A stretch of 64,000 nucleotides of DNA from Patagioenas fasciata (Eukaryota > Chordata > Aves > Columbiformes > Columbidae): positions 191,932,604 to 191,996,603 of the forward strand of contig NC_092520.1 of NCBI RefSeq assembly GCF_037038585.1. The letters are read 5' to 3'. The notes beneath the pieces were generated by a model that saw only the letters and a list, made by a program, of their open reading frames with translations, made no database searches and was not told where the DNA came from. The position numbers and the translations under genes are program-made. Of this stretch, positions 14,439-26,100 are shown piece by piece. How positions within the stretch are numbered: position 1 is the stretch's first letter; every line of letters begins with the position of its first letter.

Positions 14439-15014
14439 TGCTGTGGTTTAACCCAGCAGGCAGCTAAACACCACACACAGCCATTTGCTTACTCCCCTCC
14501 CCTTTGTGGGATAAGGAAGAGAATCAGAAAAAAAGATAAACCTCATGGGTTAAGATAAAGACAGTTTAATAGGACAGAATGGGATAATAATAATAATAAT
14601 AATAGTGATAATAATAGTAATAATAATAAAAGAGTGTATAAAACAAGTGATGCACAATGCAATTGCCCACCACTCATCAACGGACACCCAGTCAGTTCCT
14701 GAGCAGTGGTTGCCCCTAGCCAGGTCCCCCCAGGTTTGTATACTGATCATCATACTGATCATCCATCATGTGGCCTGGGATATCCCTTTGGCCAGTTTGG
14801 ATCAGCTGTCCTGGCTGTGGTCCCTCCCATGTTCTTAAGCACTCCACACCTTCTCATTGTCAGGCCAGTATGAGAAGCCAAAAAGTCCTTGACTGCTTAG
14901 TAACAACTAAAACATGAGTCTCTTACCAATGTTATTCTTGTTCTAAATGCAAAATAGAGCACCATATCAGCTACTAGGAAGAAAACTAACTTTATCCCAG
15001 CTGAAAAGAGGACA
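14439..15014 (-). mobile_element. Near full-length solo LTR (ERVL-like)
   Basis: On the minus strand the element starts TGTCCTC (degenerate TGTCCTGG) at 15014 and ends near 14439 in the reverse complement of CTGTGGTTTAACCCAGC. It is the same family as the LTR at 4497-4683 but about 576 bp long. It retains the middle, with an ATT-rich tract (14586-14631) and a segment matching the usual run from the polyadenylation region (CCTATTAAACTGTC on the minus strand). Flanks AAAAT (14434-14438) and GAAAT (15015-15019) agree at 4 of 5 bases, fitting a slightly mutated 5-bp target duplication. No internal region follows, so it is a solo LTR. Confidence 0.85.
14586..14631. repeat. (TAA)n tract inside the LTR
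   Basis: Interrupted TAA/ATA tandem units. This AT-rich block is part of the LTR family rather than an independent microsatellite, although it has probably changed length since insertion. Confidence 0.8.
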
Positions 15015-18000
15015 GAAATAGAGATACCGGGAGATACCCCCTGTATTTTGGCAAGGGGACGGTGATGTTGTCTGTTGTCAAAGCCTTATGGTTTGCATGT
15101 AGGTGAGCCCGCCTGAAGTGGTACATTCACAACATAGTGCTGATACTCTGGCCTCAGGTCTCATACAGATTGATGAGATTTCTTTTGAGCTCTGCTATCA
15201 CAGAGAAAGAAAAACTGCATCTTCCTTATCTGTAAATACTTTCTATAGGGAGAAGAACTCTTCACCTTCAAGTTTTCCAGTGGATAGATTGTGCAAAATG
15301 AATGAAACTTATTTACAAGCTCAGTTTAAAAGAACTGATCACCAGAAAAACAAAAGGGGATTTTCCATTGTCATGGGAGAGTTAGCAAATGGAATAAGAC
15401 TTTGAAAGGCCTGATAAGAACAGCCAGCAGAAATTGTTTTAAAATAGAAGAAGAAAAGAATTTAGAAGAAAAGATGTGAAGTATAACTGCTGGCTACAGT
15501 TACAGATGGACCACCTTTCTTTAGCTTTTGCGTTCCCTGTACAACACTAAAAACACTACACAGATTTTTCTGCTAGCACACATACATATTAAATCAAATT
15601 GGAAGCACATCTTAGAGAAGAATATAGTTCTCTGGTATAATAGCAAACAGGCTTAAATCTATTCCTTCACATAAATAGTTGCATTGTCTTCAGTGAGGAT
15701 GATCACATGCACATCCAGCTGCTATTAGATCATTTTATTCCAGACTATATGTATTCCAGAGTCTCTTGTGAGAGTTACATAATTCAACCACAAGCTATTC
15801 TTGAACTGTATGTATCTCCCGTGTCTTTAAAAACATTACGCTTGCAGGGCCATAATTATTAAAAAAGTACAGTTCTTGCTTTACATTACCATCCCAGCCT
15901 TCAAAGTTTATTCAAATCTAATCTCTTCAAGATTAAGTTAGTCATGACCATGTTTCTAATGTGAGTATTTTCAGTTCTTTTCTCAAAGAACAATGGCCTA
16001 AATTCACTGTAGAGATAGATAAAGATGCTTGATGTAAGCTAAGGATGGAATTTCTGTAACTAGAGAAAGGAAAGAGTGCTTGGGTTTCTTTTTTTTGCAT
16101 TTTGCTTAAGGAACACAACAACAACAACAAAAACACCCCATGTAATCACACAAAAATAAAGGGTAAAAAATAAAAGAACAGGAAGTAAAGTAAAAGCTTT
16201 CTCTTTAGCTATAACTGATCTAGCTTAATTAATAATGCTGTCACTTGGACTTTTAGTAAGTGCTCTAATCTGAGAGTTCTGTAACCCTGACATGTCACAT
16301 TTCTAGTTGAAGATAAAACCCCACAAACATGTTAATTGGGATAAGAATGTCTTCTGCTTTTTAGTAATAAGAAGCTGTGATGCAAAACTAAAGCTACAGT
16401 GCACAGGGACAGAAACCTTTGACCTCATCCCTGAAAGAGGCTGGGATAGCTCCAGGTTTATGGATCCCGGCACTCTGGGTGACATAGGGAATATGTCACC
16501 GGGAGACTCTGGCTCTCAGTGCTGTCACAGACATTTTGAAAATGCCAGGAATCTTTGTCCCAGCTTTCACTGTCTGAAAACCAAAGACTGAACCTACCAA
16601 ATGGTATCACAGGGAAAGCAAGTAGCCTGGATTTTCAGGGGCTAGATGCAGTGCATGGTTAAGTACAAGTCTCCTAGTTGTTTGATGAACCTCAGCCCTC
16701 AACATAAATCAGTGTTTCTATAGCAGAGATGCCTGGGTGTGCTGAAGCACCTCAGTCTGTGTTCTTTTCGTTGTTTCTTGTTCACTACAAAACATAGCCA
16801 GCTTTTGAAGATTTGACATTTGCTAAGCATAGGTATTAAATGACTCCCTCAAATACAAAATAGTACCAAAAAGTGCAGTTCCTGAAGCACAAGAAAATGC
16901 ATGTAGCATGCTGTTAAGTTTTAATGATTCACATCATCTCACATTGACTTTAGTTGAGGGAGAAAGTTGAAAAGAAGAAAAAAAAAAAAACCAAAATGAA
17001 AATGAGGTTGTATCACAGAAAATGCCTGATATAACTCCTCCTAACCACATTTCTCAGTGCTATTATGAAAATTCATCTTCCTTGTCACTTATTATATTTC
17101 CAGCCTGCAAATGAAGAAGGATATTCTCAGGGTGAAGATACAAGGACATAGAAGATCCACTTCAAGGTTCCAGCTTGCCTTGGCAATCTGGACAAATCAT
17201 TAGGTCTGGGTACTTAGGGAGCTGAGATGAGCCAGCTTCCTGCAGACAGTTTCCTTCATAGGTTCTGCCCTCCAGAATAAAGGTAATATAATTTTCATGA
17301 GGCAGAGGGATTGCAACCTAGAGTCTCAAAGGTGTGTGTGGGCATCTGCCCAGCATTGCCCCACTTAACTTCCAGGAGGACTGCCACACTGCCTTCAAAA
17401 TATCTTTATCTGAGAAAAGACCTTCAGAAGCCAACAGATGGAGAATAGCTGGGCAAGAGAGAAATACAGATGAACAGGTCACCAGAATTCCTTCTTCTTA
17501 GGTTCACCCACTGTGACTACTCTCCCATTAGTTGTCTGAAACAGACAATTCACTCAGGTAGGTGGGGATTTCCCCATCCAGGACAGACAAAAAAATCCAC
17601 AACTTTCTACCACAGAAGAATCACTAAAGGCATGGGTAGTACATGTATTCCAAAATAGGCTGGGTTACTGCAGACACTGGAAAACTGCTCATTTCTCACC
17701 TAACCACTTTACTGTCCAGCCTATCAGCTATTCTTGAGTCAGGGTTTCTCCACTTCTCTGACAGTAGTTGTTCCCTTCAGAACCATTTCATGGAGCAGAG
17801 AGTGAACAAAAGAGATTGTTTCTACAGCACAGTGGCTTATGTCAACAACGTTGGTACTGAGGCTGAAGTCTATACTACAATATTCCATCACCAAAAAAAG
17901 TTGAAACAACTCCAAAAGGAGATGTAAAAACCTTTTCACCAGCCTATCTGTTACTACAGTGTTTATGCCCTTCTGATGGGATAAGGAACCACAAAATTTA

Positions 18001-21000
18001 TGTATCAGCTATAAACTAACCATAGCAGGACATTGAATATAGCTCTTCCATCTGAATTAACATAGCTTAATTCTTTTTTTATCAGAACATGAACAAATAT
18101 GTATACGGTGATGCTACTGTGATAAGCCTGGATCTACTGGCAGTCTGCAGCCACCTTAGATGTGCTCTCCATTCACACACAAGGATGGGCCCAGCCAAGG
18201 AGACACTCATCTTGAGCAGGTTTTGCCTTCAGTCTTAACTCCAACACAGTAACAAGGGAATGGTGTGTTTTGGAAGTTTTGTTAAAAAACCCAGCAAAAA
18301 AAGCCCAGAAGCAGCTCAGTGATATATTTGAGAACATCAGCAGCAGCTAGATGCACATAGGGCAAGTTGTATGTATTTGTATTGTGTCAAGACAATGGGT
18401 TACAGATCCTAGGATATGTTTTGAATAATCTTGTTGTTTAATGAATTTGGAGAAGCTACCAAGAGTTTCAACAGCAACTCACATCATAGAATGTAGAATG
18501 CCATGAACACCAAATGAAAGTCTCACCATATAGCCTAATATCATCCAGTTTCTTATGAAAAGATGTAGGACAACATGCTTGGAAAACCTCTATATTGTGT
18601 TTAGGAGCCATTCCCAGAGCTGCTGGAGCAGCAGCTGGGCAAGCTTGTATCTGGGTCCCAATGACAGAACAGGAGCTAGGCAAGTCATTTAGGTCATTTA
18701 AGGGCAGGAGTTATTTAAGTTTGAATTCAGGAATTTATCTTAGAAGGGGTAAAATAAAATATATTTTTTTAACAGAGCAATTGTTTTCAATAATTTACCA
18801 TTTGTACTTTGGCCTACACAAAGATCATATTTTGATACAGGTCATGAAACATGATCTCATTGGAGATACTGGAACTGATACTAGAGTTTTATGGTTTATG
18901 ATTTCTTAATGAGACTAGGGCTGGGACAAGTGTTAATGTGTTAAAGGTTTACATATCTGAAAAGCATAAGGTTCTCCTAACTCACAATCTTATTTTCCCT
19001 TCCATCATCCTTCTTTTATGTTGATCACTCATCGTCTGCATGTTTCTCTATTTTATGTAAAAGAATTAAGTCCTTGCCATAAACATTTCCAAATCTTGAT
19101 TCATCAGCCCATTAAATGCCCTCTTTTTAATAGACAAATGTCTTACAGAACTGCATTCAAAACAGACAGAAATGGCTTCTAATGGCTTCTAAGAACACTG
19201 AGAAAAGTAAGAAAAGGAAACACCAGGAAACTTTCAAGACTTCAGAGTATCAGTCGCAAATTTAGGAAGAAAAGCAATGCAGTACCCCGTCTTCAACAAA
19301 AGGAATCATTTATCATGACACTTACATGCATTAATAAGCCATGTCTGTATCAGAATAGCAGTGACAATGCAAACCTGCTACTGTGGGATTAGTTTAATGA
19401 ATTTAGAGAACAAGTTAGAATAAAAGAATGTCTTGCATGTCCAATTGCTATGCAAGTCCAAGGCATGGAGGAGAAATAGCTGTGAAAAATAATCTTTCAG
19501 TAGCAGAAAAGACAAGGTTACGCTGGATACAAAGAAACCCCACTGAACACAAGGCTGGAAATGTTCCACCACACAAGCAGGAGGGTTATTTCCAAACACA
19601 GCACTATTGATCTTCATAGTCTGCCTTCACCAATGACTTTTTTTTTTTTTTTAATCTCCCTCCCCACACACACATCAGATAGGATTAGGAAACAAATATT
19701 ATAGAGATGCTTCAATGGAGAAGGAATCTGCACCACTCAGGGACACAGAACATTTAACCTGGGAGCAAGCAGCAGTCCTTTGCAGAGCTTATACACATAT
19801 ACCACAGACTGAAAAGCTGGAAGCACCCAGCATCCACAGCAATGGGGACTTTTCCTGCCCTGGTAAAGTCTCGCACCTAATTAAGTGAAATGTGACCATT
19901 TAGTACTCCCAAGTAATTTCTGTATTTCCTTCTTTTACAAAAAGTACTTTCTCCCATTTTGCTGTTCTTTTCATAGGTCCTTGAGCCACTGTTCATGCTG
20001 GGACTGAAAAGGCATCTGAGAGAAACAATTCCACAAGCAACACAATGAAGGAATAAAAAGGAGCTTTTATGCCCATTCTTTATAAATATTGGCACTTGTA
20101 AAAGAAGGATGGTACAAATCAAAATGCAGAAATGGGAATATGTATTTGTGGAGAGACAGGCACCACAGCGAGATTTTGTTTTTATCTTTTCTCTTTAATA
20201 CCTTTCCTAGTTTATTGAACGTAATCAAGCAATGCGAAATCAATGAAGAGTTTATAAAGAAGGAATAGCTCCCCTGCCTTCAGAAGTGATTGATCATCTT
20301 ACAAAAACATTTAAAAAACATAGGTACTTTTGCAAGTCCTATACAGAAACACATATTTAAATTTAAGCCTGTGTTTAAAGCAGGTTGCTTTGATAGGGCT
20401 CAATGATTGATTCAAAAATCAGAAAAATAACTCAAGTGTATATATATTTGGACTCATAGTCAGATTAACTACCTTCAACTGTTTTTCAGTTGAAATTGTT
20501 ATAGGTTAAAATGGTGAAGAAAAAGAAGAAATATTGCTTGCCCAAGCAGATACATATTTTAAATATATTAAGTCCAGAATCTACAAATAAAAAAATAGAC
20601 TCCCTTCCAAAAGTTAGAAGTAACAAGTTCTTTAACATATTTACAGGTAGGTATTGGGAAGTAAGAACACATCGGTCACAGTCACTCTTAATTTCAAAGA
20701 ACATGTGCATGTGATTTTACTTCTGTACATACTACTGCAATTGTATTATTTATTTAATTAGTATTAAAATATAAGCTCATTATAACGAACTCAGTTTCTT
20801 AGCATGTGCCTACACTTCAGCCTGCTGCCCAGTGTAAATACAAGCCAGCTTGCCTGCCAAGAACAGCCTGTCTACTGCAACCAAGAAGTGGGGCAAACAA
20901 GCTCTGCTGGTACAGATAGGCACTTTCCAGTCTCCAACCTGGCTTGCTTACAACAACTTCACATTTTACTATATCGCACTGTTGCTGGCACTGTTGACTT

Positions 21001-21197
21001 ACCCTCATTTTAATAACTCTAAAGACAGCAAGAAGCCATGAGCAAAACACACTGTGCTTCTCAAAAACATCTTCAGAACCGTGAGCTGCTGGTGAATAGC
21101 AGTCTCTGTGAGAGCAGCACGATTTATAACCGGCATACAGAGCCCCCATGATTAATATTCATGCTACATATCCCAGAATAAATAGGAGATGCCAGTC

Positions 21198-21265
21198 TGA
21201 TCCAAAGCCCTCTGAAATTGATGGAAACGTTTCCATTGACTGCAATGAGCTCTGGGTCAAGCCCC
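21198..21265. repeat. Imperfect palindromic ancient repeat
   Basis: The left arm begins TGATCCAAAGCCCTCTG and the right arm ends GAGCTCTGGGTCA. The arms pair at about 22 of 30 positions around a core containing TTTCCATTGACTGCAATG. The CATTGACTTCAATGG-type core resembles a dispersed hairpin repeat seen in reptile and bird genomes, but I cannot name the family. A second likely relative lies at 24422-24511. Confidence 0.45.
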
Positions 21266-21335
21266 AAGTGTCCAAGTGTGTTTATACCTTTTAAAAAAGA
21301 AGGAATTCACTCTCCACATGTTTCAGTCCCTTGCA

Positions 21336-21341
21336 TTTATT
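21336..21341 (-). terminator. Candidate polyadenylation signal of GPR37
   Basis: AATAAA on the minus strand (TTTATT on plus), about 0.94 kb beyond the GPR37 stop codon. It is the first canonical hexamer I found downstream. Others lie further on (near 20748 and 20209), so use of this one is only a suggestion. Confidence 0.3.
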
Positions 21342-22281
21342 GTCAGAAAACCTCTGGCAAAAGAATGCCTTTCTCTGAAACGGGACTCTCCCTGAAGCCA
21401 GTAGGAGCAATATATACAGAGACTGAGGACATAACCTCAATGGAAAACAAATAACAAATTGGAAAGAAACTTGGTTTTGAAACCACACAAGACAAAAAGT
21501 AGTAAGAAAGCAAATCTTTCTTTGTAAGAAGTACAAAATAACTCAGGTTTTGTATTCTTGCTGGTTAAGAAGGAAATTTTCAATGAGGCACATTGAACCT
21601 TTGTAATGTAGATTAAAAAAACATTCATGTAAATCTAATACCATTACAACGATCTTCCTTAAACACTGTAATTATAGCCTCCAAGGGTAAGTACACAAAT
21701 GGTAAATTAAATACAGCCATTCAAATTATTTTTATGCAAAGACTTTTTTTACTTATTAAAGGAATTTAATACTACTTATAGGTGCCCTTGTTAAATGCAG
21801 ATCGATGATGAAGTTAAAGAATAAAATACGTTACTTCATAAATTTTCTGAAGTCCAAGTCCTCTCACAATAGCGTACAGTAATTGGATTAAAACTACCTT
21901 CAAATACTTTCCATCACATCTTTTACATGAAACATCTTGCAAAACCCACAATGTCTATATAATCATTTTACAGTGATTATCAAAAAAAATACTATGGAAT
22001 TAAATAAAAGTGAATTGATATGGATTCTCCTCCCCAAACAATAAAATCCTAGCACCATACAAAATATAATTGTTTAAAACTGAGTGCTGGCTCTCCTTCT
22101 TTCTCTTTCATTTCAATAACCAAACAAATTATTTTTCAAAGCACGACTGTTAATATGCTGATAGGTTTCCAGAGTAGTTTTCAAAAACCATTTTTTCTCG
22201 CATTTTGCTTCAAGAAGAAAAATACGAAGTTAAAAAAAAAAAAAAAGTAAAAAGGTACAGGAAAAAAAGTCCTAAGGTCAA

Positions 22282-23100
22282 TTAACAGTGAGTCCCCACG
22301 GAGGCAAAAGTGGACATTTCACGACGGATGGTACTGAAAGGTGAGAGCTCCAGTTCTGTGGTGTACTCATTGTCATTGTCATCACTTGTCACTGTTGAAG
22401 ACTTCTGGATGCATTCATCACAGCAGCAACAGCAACACTCCATAAAGGCCCGGCTGAAAGGTTTACAGAGACAGAAAAGGAGAACTGGGGTAACACAGGA
22501 CTTAAAGAACAAAAGGAACTGACTAATGAGATGGAGGAGGTCCATAGTCTGCCGAGAGACCCCTGTGGACATGTAGGCAGTCACAATGTTGCAAATGTTT
22601 TCAGGAATGATGCAAAACCCATACAAAATGGTCAAAGCCACCACTGTGCAATTCATCTGACTTTCCAGCTGAATTTGTCGCTTGTTCCCCCTTGTGCAAG
22701 CCTTTTCCGCTCTCCTGATTTTCCTCGCTGTCACCAGGGAGCAGGTAATAGTGAAAAGGGTAGGTAAACAAAAATAGCAGCCAAAGTACCACCAGAGTCT
22801 TGCCCCGTCGTATGTGAGAGCTAGCACATAGATGGTGTCGGGCAGGGAGGTGGATATCTTCACCACGCACCGCTCGCCTGGGGGGCTGCCACTGTACTGG
22901 GGGTCCTCCTTGGCCAGCTGGCGCAGCACCACCTCCGGCAGGGCCAGCAGCAGCGCGCCCACCCAGATGACGGCCAGCTTGGCTGTCGTCGAGGTGCAGT
23001 TTTCGATCATCTCGTAGTACATCTGCACGTTGGTGGCAGCACGGAATCGGTCGATGCAGAGGGCACACAGTGTGAATGTGGTGACTCCAAGAGATGCCAC
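22282..23100 (-). CDS. GPR37: GPR37 exon 2 (TM3 to C-terminus)
   Basis: 272 codons plus TAA. It begins with GTG right after a CAG acceptor (CTG at 23101-23103 on plus) and continues in phase 0 from exon 1. The open frame extends 32 codons upstream of the acceptor (to 23196), but that stretch is hydrophobic intronic read-through and not receptor sequence. The last 50 residues, which carry the Cys cluster, an acidic DDNDNEY stretch and the terminal GTHC, are nearly unchanged relative to mammals as I remember them. This argues that the gene is functional. Confidence 0.96.
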   Translation of the reverse strand: MASLGVTTFTLCALCIDRFRAATNVQMYYEMIENCTSTTAKLAVIWVGALLLALPEVVLRQLAKEDPQYSGSPPGERCVVKISTSLPDTIYVLALTYDGARLWWYFGCYFCLPTLFTITCSLVTARKIRRAEKACTRGNKRQIQLESQMNCTVVALTILYGFCIIPENICNIVTAYMSTGVSRQTMDLLHLISQFLLFFKSCVTPVLLFCLCKPFSRAFMECCCCCCDECIQKSSTVTSDDNDNEYTTELELSPFSTIRREMSTFASVGTHC

Positions 23101-26100
23101 CTGGGAAGGAGAAAAGGGAAGGCAAGTTAAGACAGGTGCTGTCTGAAGAAGCGGGGGGAAGAGAAAAAAAAGGACAGCTAAAAGGGTACAGTCCATTATT
23201 CAGTAGAGACTGGGAAAACATCTCCTCCAAAAGTCCCCTGGTCCCTTCTTGATGGCAGTCTTCTCAGAGAGAGCAGATAAAGGCTTGAACTTACTCAGGC
23301 TGAACAGGGAATTAATTTATTGTATGTTGGATGAAGGCTTTTACCACTGAGCTGCTCTCTGGAAGAGGTTTATACTCTTTCATAGTTAGAGAGAGCTTGA
23401 TTTGTCCTCTGGAACACCAGTCAAGTCCAGCCTCTTGACTGACAAAGGCAAAGGAACATGTAGTTTGCAGGTAAAGGTTTGGGAAGACAATTAAGCACCA
23501 TGGTGCTGAGCACCATCAGAAGAAGCATCACAGTGTTTGCTGAACTACCACCCAGGATGCATCCCAAAAGAGTATACCATTTTGGTTTTCTGCCTAGAAA
23601 TATTTATTTCAGCTTGGTATCATCCTCTCCTGGAGGCCTATGCAAGCAACACTGAGTGGAAAAAAATTAGGGAACTGACCAATATGCACAACTAACCACC
23701 TTCCTCCCCCTCATTTTTCTAAGCAGTGCTTTTCAGAAAGATCAGTTCCATCACACAAGTTAGGATTTAATTTGAAAGGGAGAGTTTTACTTCAGCAGAA
23801 GTATGAACTTATGCCCACACCACATGCTCATTGAGGATGCAGAGGATCGTAGCATCAAAACCTTCCTTATTTACAAAATTTAGGAGCCTTGCAGATTAGG
23901 GATCTACTGAATGCAGTAGGGTGCGACAATTGTTTTCGTGGACTTAGGCTTTTAAGTGAAACTTTGATGTGATGTAGGCACATAAAGTTATCCTGTACTG
24001 TGAGTTCAAAGAGACTGTATCTGAAATCTTCAGATTTCCAGAGCCTGTGTAAAACCACCCTTGACTGTAAGAGTTAGGCTTTAATAATCTAGATCTTCAA
24101 CTTTTCATTTAGAAAAAAAAATCACATGCAAATCTAGGCTTAATTTCATAGGAAACATCCTGTGAGAGAGTGTACTGCAGGCGAGGACAAATGGCAGAAG
24201 TTTTTTTGTTTAAATGATTTAAAGATGGATTGGACAGAGCTCTCAATTATATAATGTAAGGAGCAAGTACAGAGAAATGCTTATGTTCTCTAGCTTTAAT
24301 AACCGTCATTCTATGCATGAATAGAAATCTTGTACTGCATGAAACATAATTTCCTATCATTTTATCCTGTTTATAATTAAATTTCCTAAAAAGAAATTTG
24401 CAAGAAGACTATATACATTTTGGCCTAATCCTATTTCCAATAAATTCAGCTCCAGTTCAAATTCAAAGCAGAACTAACATTAACTTCAATTGGAGAAAGA
24501 TTAGGTGCCCTGTTGCATTCTAATTCGTTTATTTTCTTGGCTTTGCATGCTTGTGTTGTGCTGAAAATGTGTTGATGCAAAAGAAACTGTTAAATAATAT
24601 TCCTAATAAATGCAAAGAGTCCTTATTTTTATCATGAATAAGCCACGTGTCTGTGCAAATAACTGGGAAATCTAAATTTGATGTGTAATGGCATATTTAA
24701 AATTCATATAGGTAGATTATTAAAAATGCTTTTTTATTTACACAATAATTTTGAAATTTTCCTGTTTACGCACATCTTGTAAAAAGTTCTGCAAAGATAG
24801 ATAGTACAATGATGTGCAATTATATATATGTATCATTAATTTTGGCCTTCAATATTTAATGGCCATATCAGATTGCTAAAATTGAATATCACTGAAAAAT
24901 AGTAGGCACTTGGGATGAGAGCTGTCAGGCATTGCCTCACTCAGGGACTTCTTTGAAGCAGCTTCCTAAAAGACAGGATGAGTAAGATGCAGTCTCTTAC
25001 TAATTAACTTGCAGGAATCTTTAATGATGACAAAGCAGTACTGTAAACATTTTTAATAGGCAAAGTTATTGATTTAGGAAGTTAAACTGTCTGACAAGAT
25101 TCAAGAAAGCTTGGTAAATACAGCCACAATTAAAGAAAAATTACAGTTACCGGGAAATTTTAATGAACAGTGATAAACAAAGCTAATGAAAGATAATTTT
25201 CATGTATCACACTTTAAGAGTCAGATTTTTAAATTCAAGACTGGTGACTTTGCTTCCAGAACATTTAAATGTGTGTGCAATCTTCAGATGTCTTAGAGTG
25301 ATGGCAAAACCTTTAGCCAGAACATCCAACACGAATAAGAAAACGGTCAGGACTCAAATCTCTACAATTACAGGAGACATGGAAATAACTGAGACTCAGG
25401 AATGAATAGGCATTCAAATAACAATCAGTAGAAGAGAAGAAAATCTGAGGTTTTGTATATTAACATTTTCCCTCTCAGCTATTACATGAGCTTTCCCTGC
25501 CCCCAACGCACATGCTTTTACATTCCATGGCAAACAGGCGGTTATACAGTGGCTAAGACATTAAAACTCTGCAGCTGTTAAGGTTGGACTAATGGAAGAA
25601 GACATGTCTACCATGAACAAACGTAACCTACAGGGTTCCTGTCACATTAATTGACCAACAACTTGGAGGTTTAAGACAGTGAAACAGAGCAAGAGGAAAC
25701 AACAAAGAACAGTGGAAGTCGGCTTTAAAAACTCTCCCGTGGGTTTACTGACAAAATAAGCCAAACAAAGTGCGTGTTTCTCTGGAGCAGGCAATGGTTT
25801 CCTATTTTCTGTAGATTAACGGAGTTAGTGATGCCATGGCAAAGCTTGCAAAAAAACAAACACTCCCAAGCAGATGAACAAGAATTCACTCCAGCTGACT
25901 TGCTTAAAAGCACTATAGCAATTTAAGGGTTTGATTACTTACCCCACACTGCAGACTATGAGCAACAGCCAGCAAAATCAATGGGTGCAGCTAACAATCT
26001 ATGTGGGCAAGAACTGGGACATGCATTCTGTATGTTCACACAATTTCAGTTCAGGGGTGTTTCTTCATACCAGTCATACTAATAATTAAGGTTAAGTTGA

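Larger units (their letters stand above)
15015..22281. other. 3' flank of GPR37
   Basis: AT-rich DNA without a supported gene. Its right part, on the minus strand, must contain the GPR37 3' untranslated region. The nearest canonical AATAAA on that strand is at 21336-21341, which would give a 3' UTR of roughly 0.95 kb; the true cleavage site is not determined. A diverged palindromic repeat lies at 21198-21265. Poly-A/T tracts occur at 19641, 20515 and 22232. Confidence 0.5.

Noticed and set aside
15103..15405. 100-codon plus-strand frame next to the LTR
   Set aside because: It starts beyond the LTR end and shows no similarity to retroviral or host proteins that I recognise.
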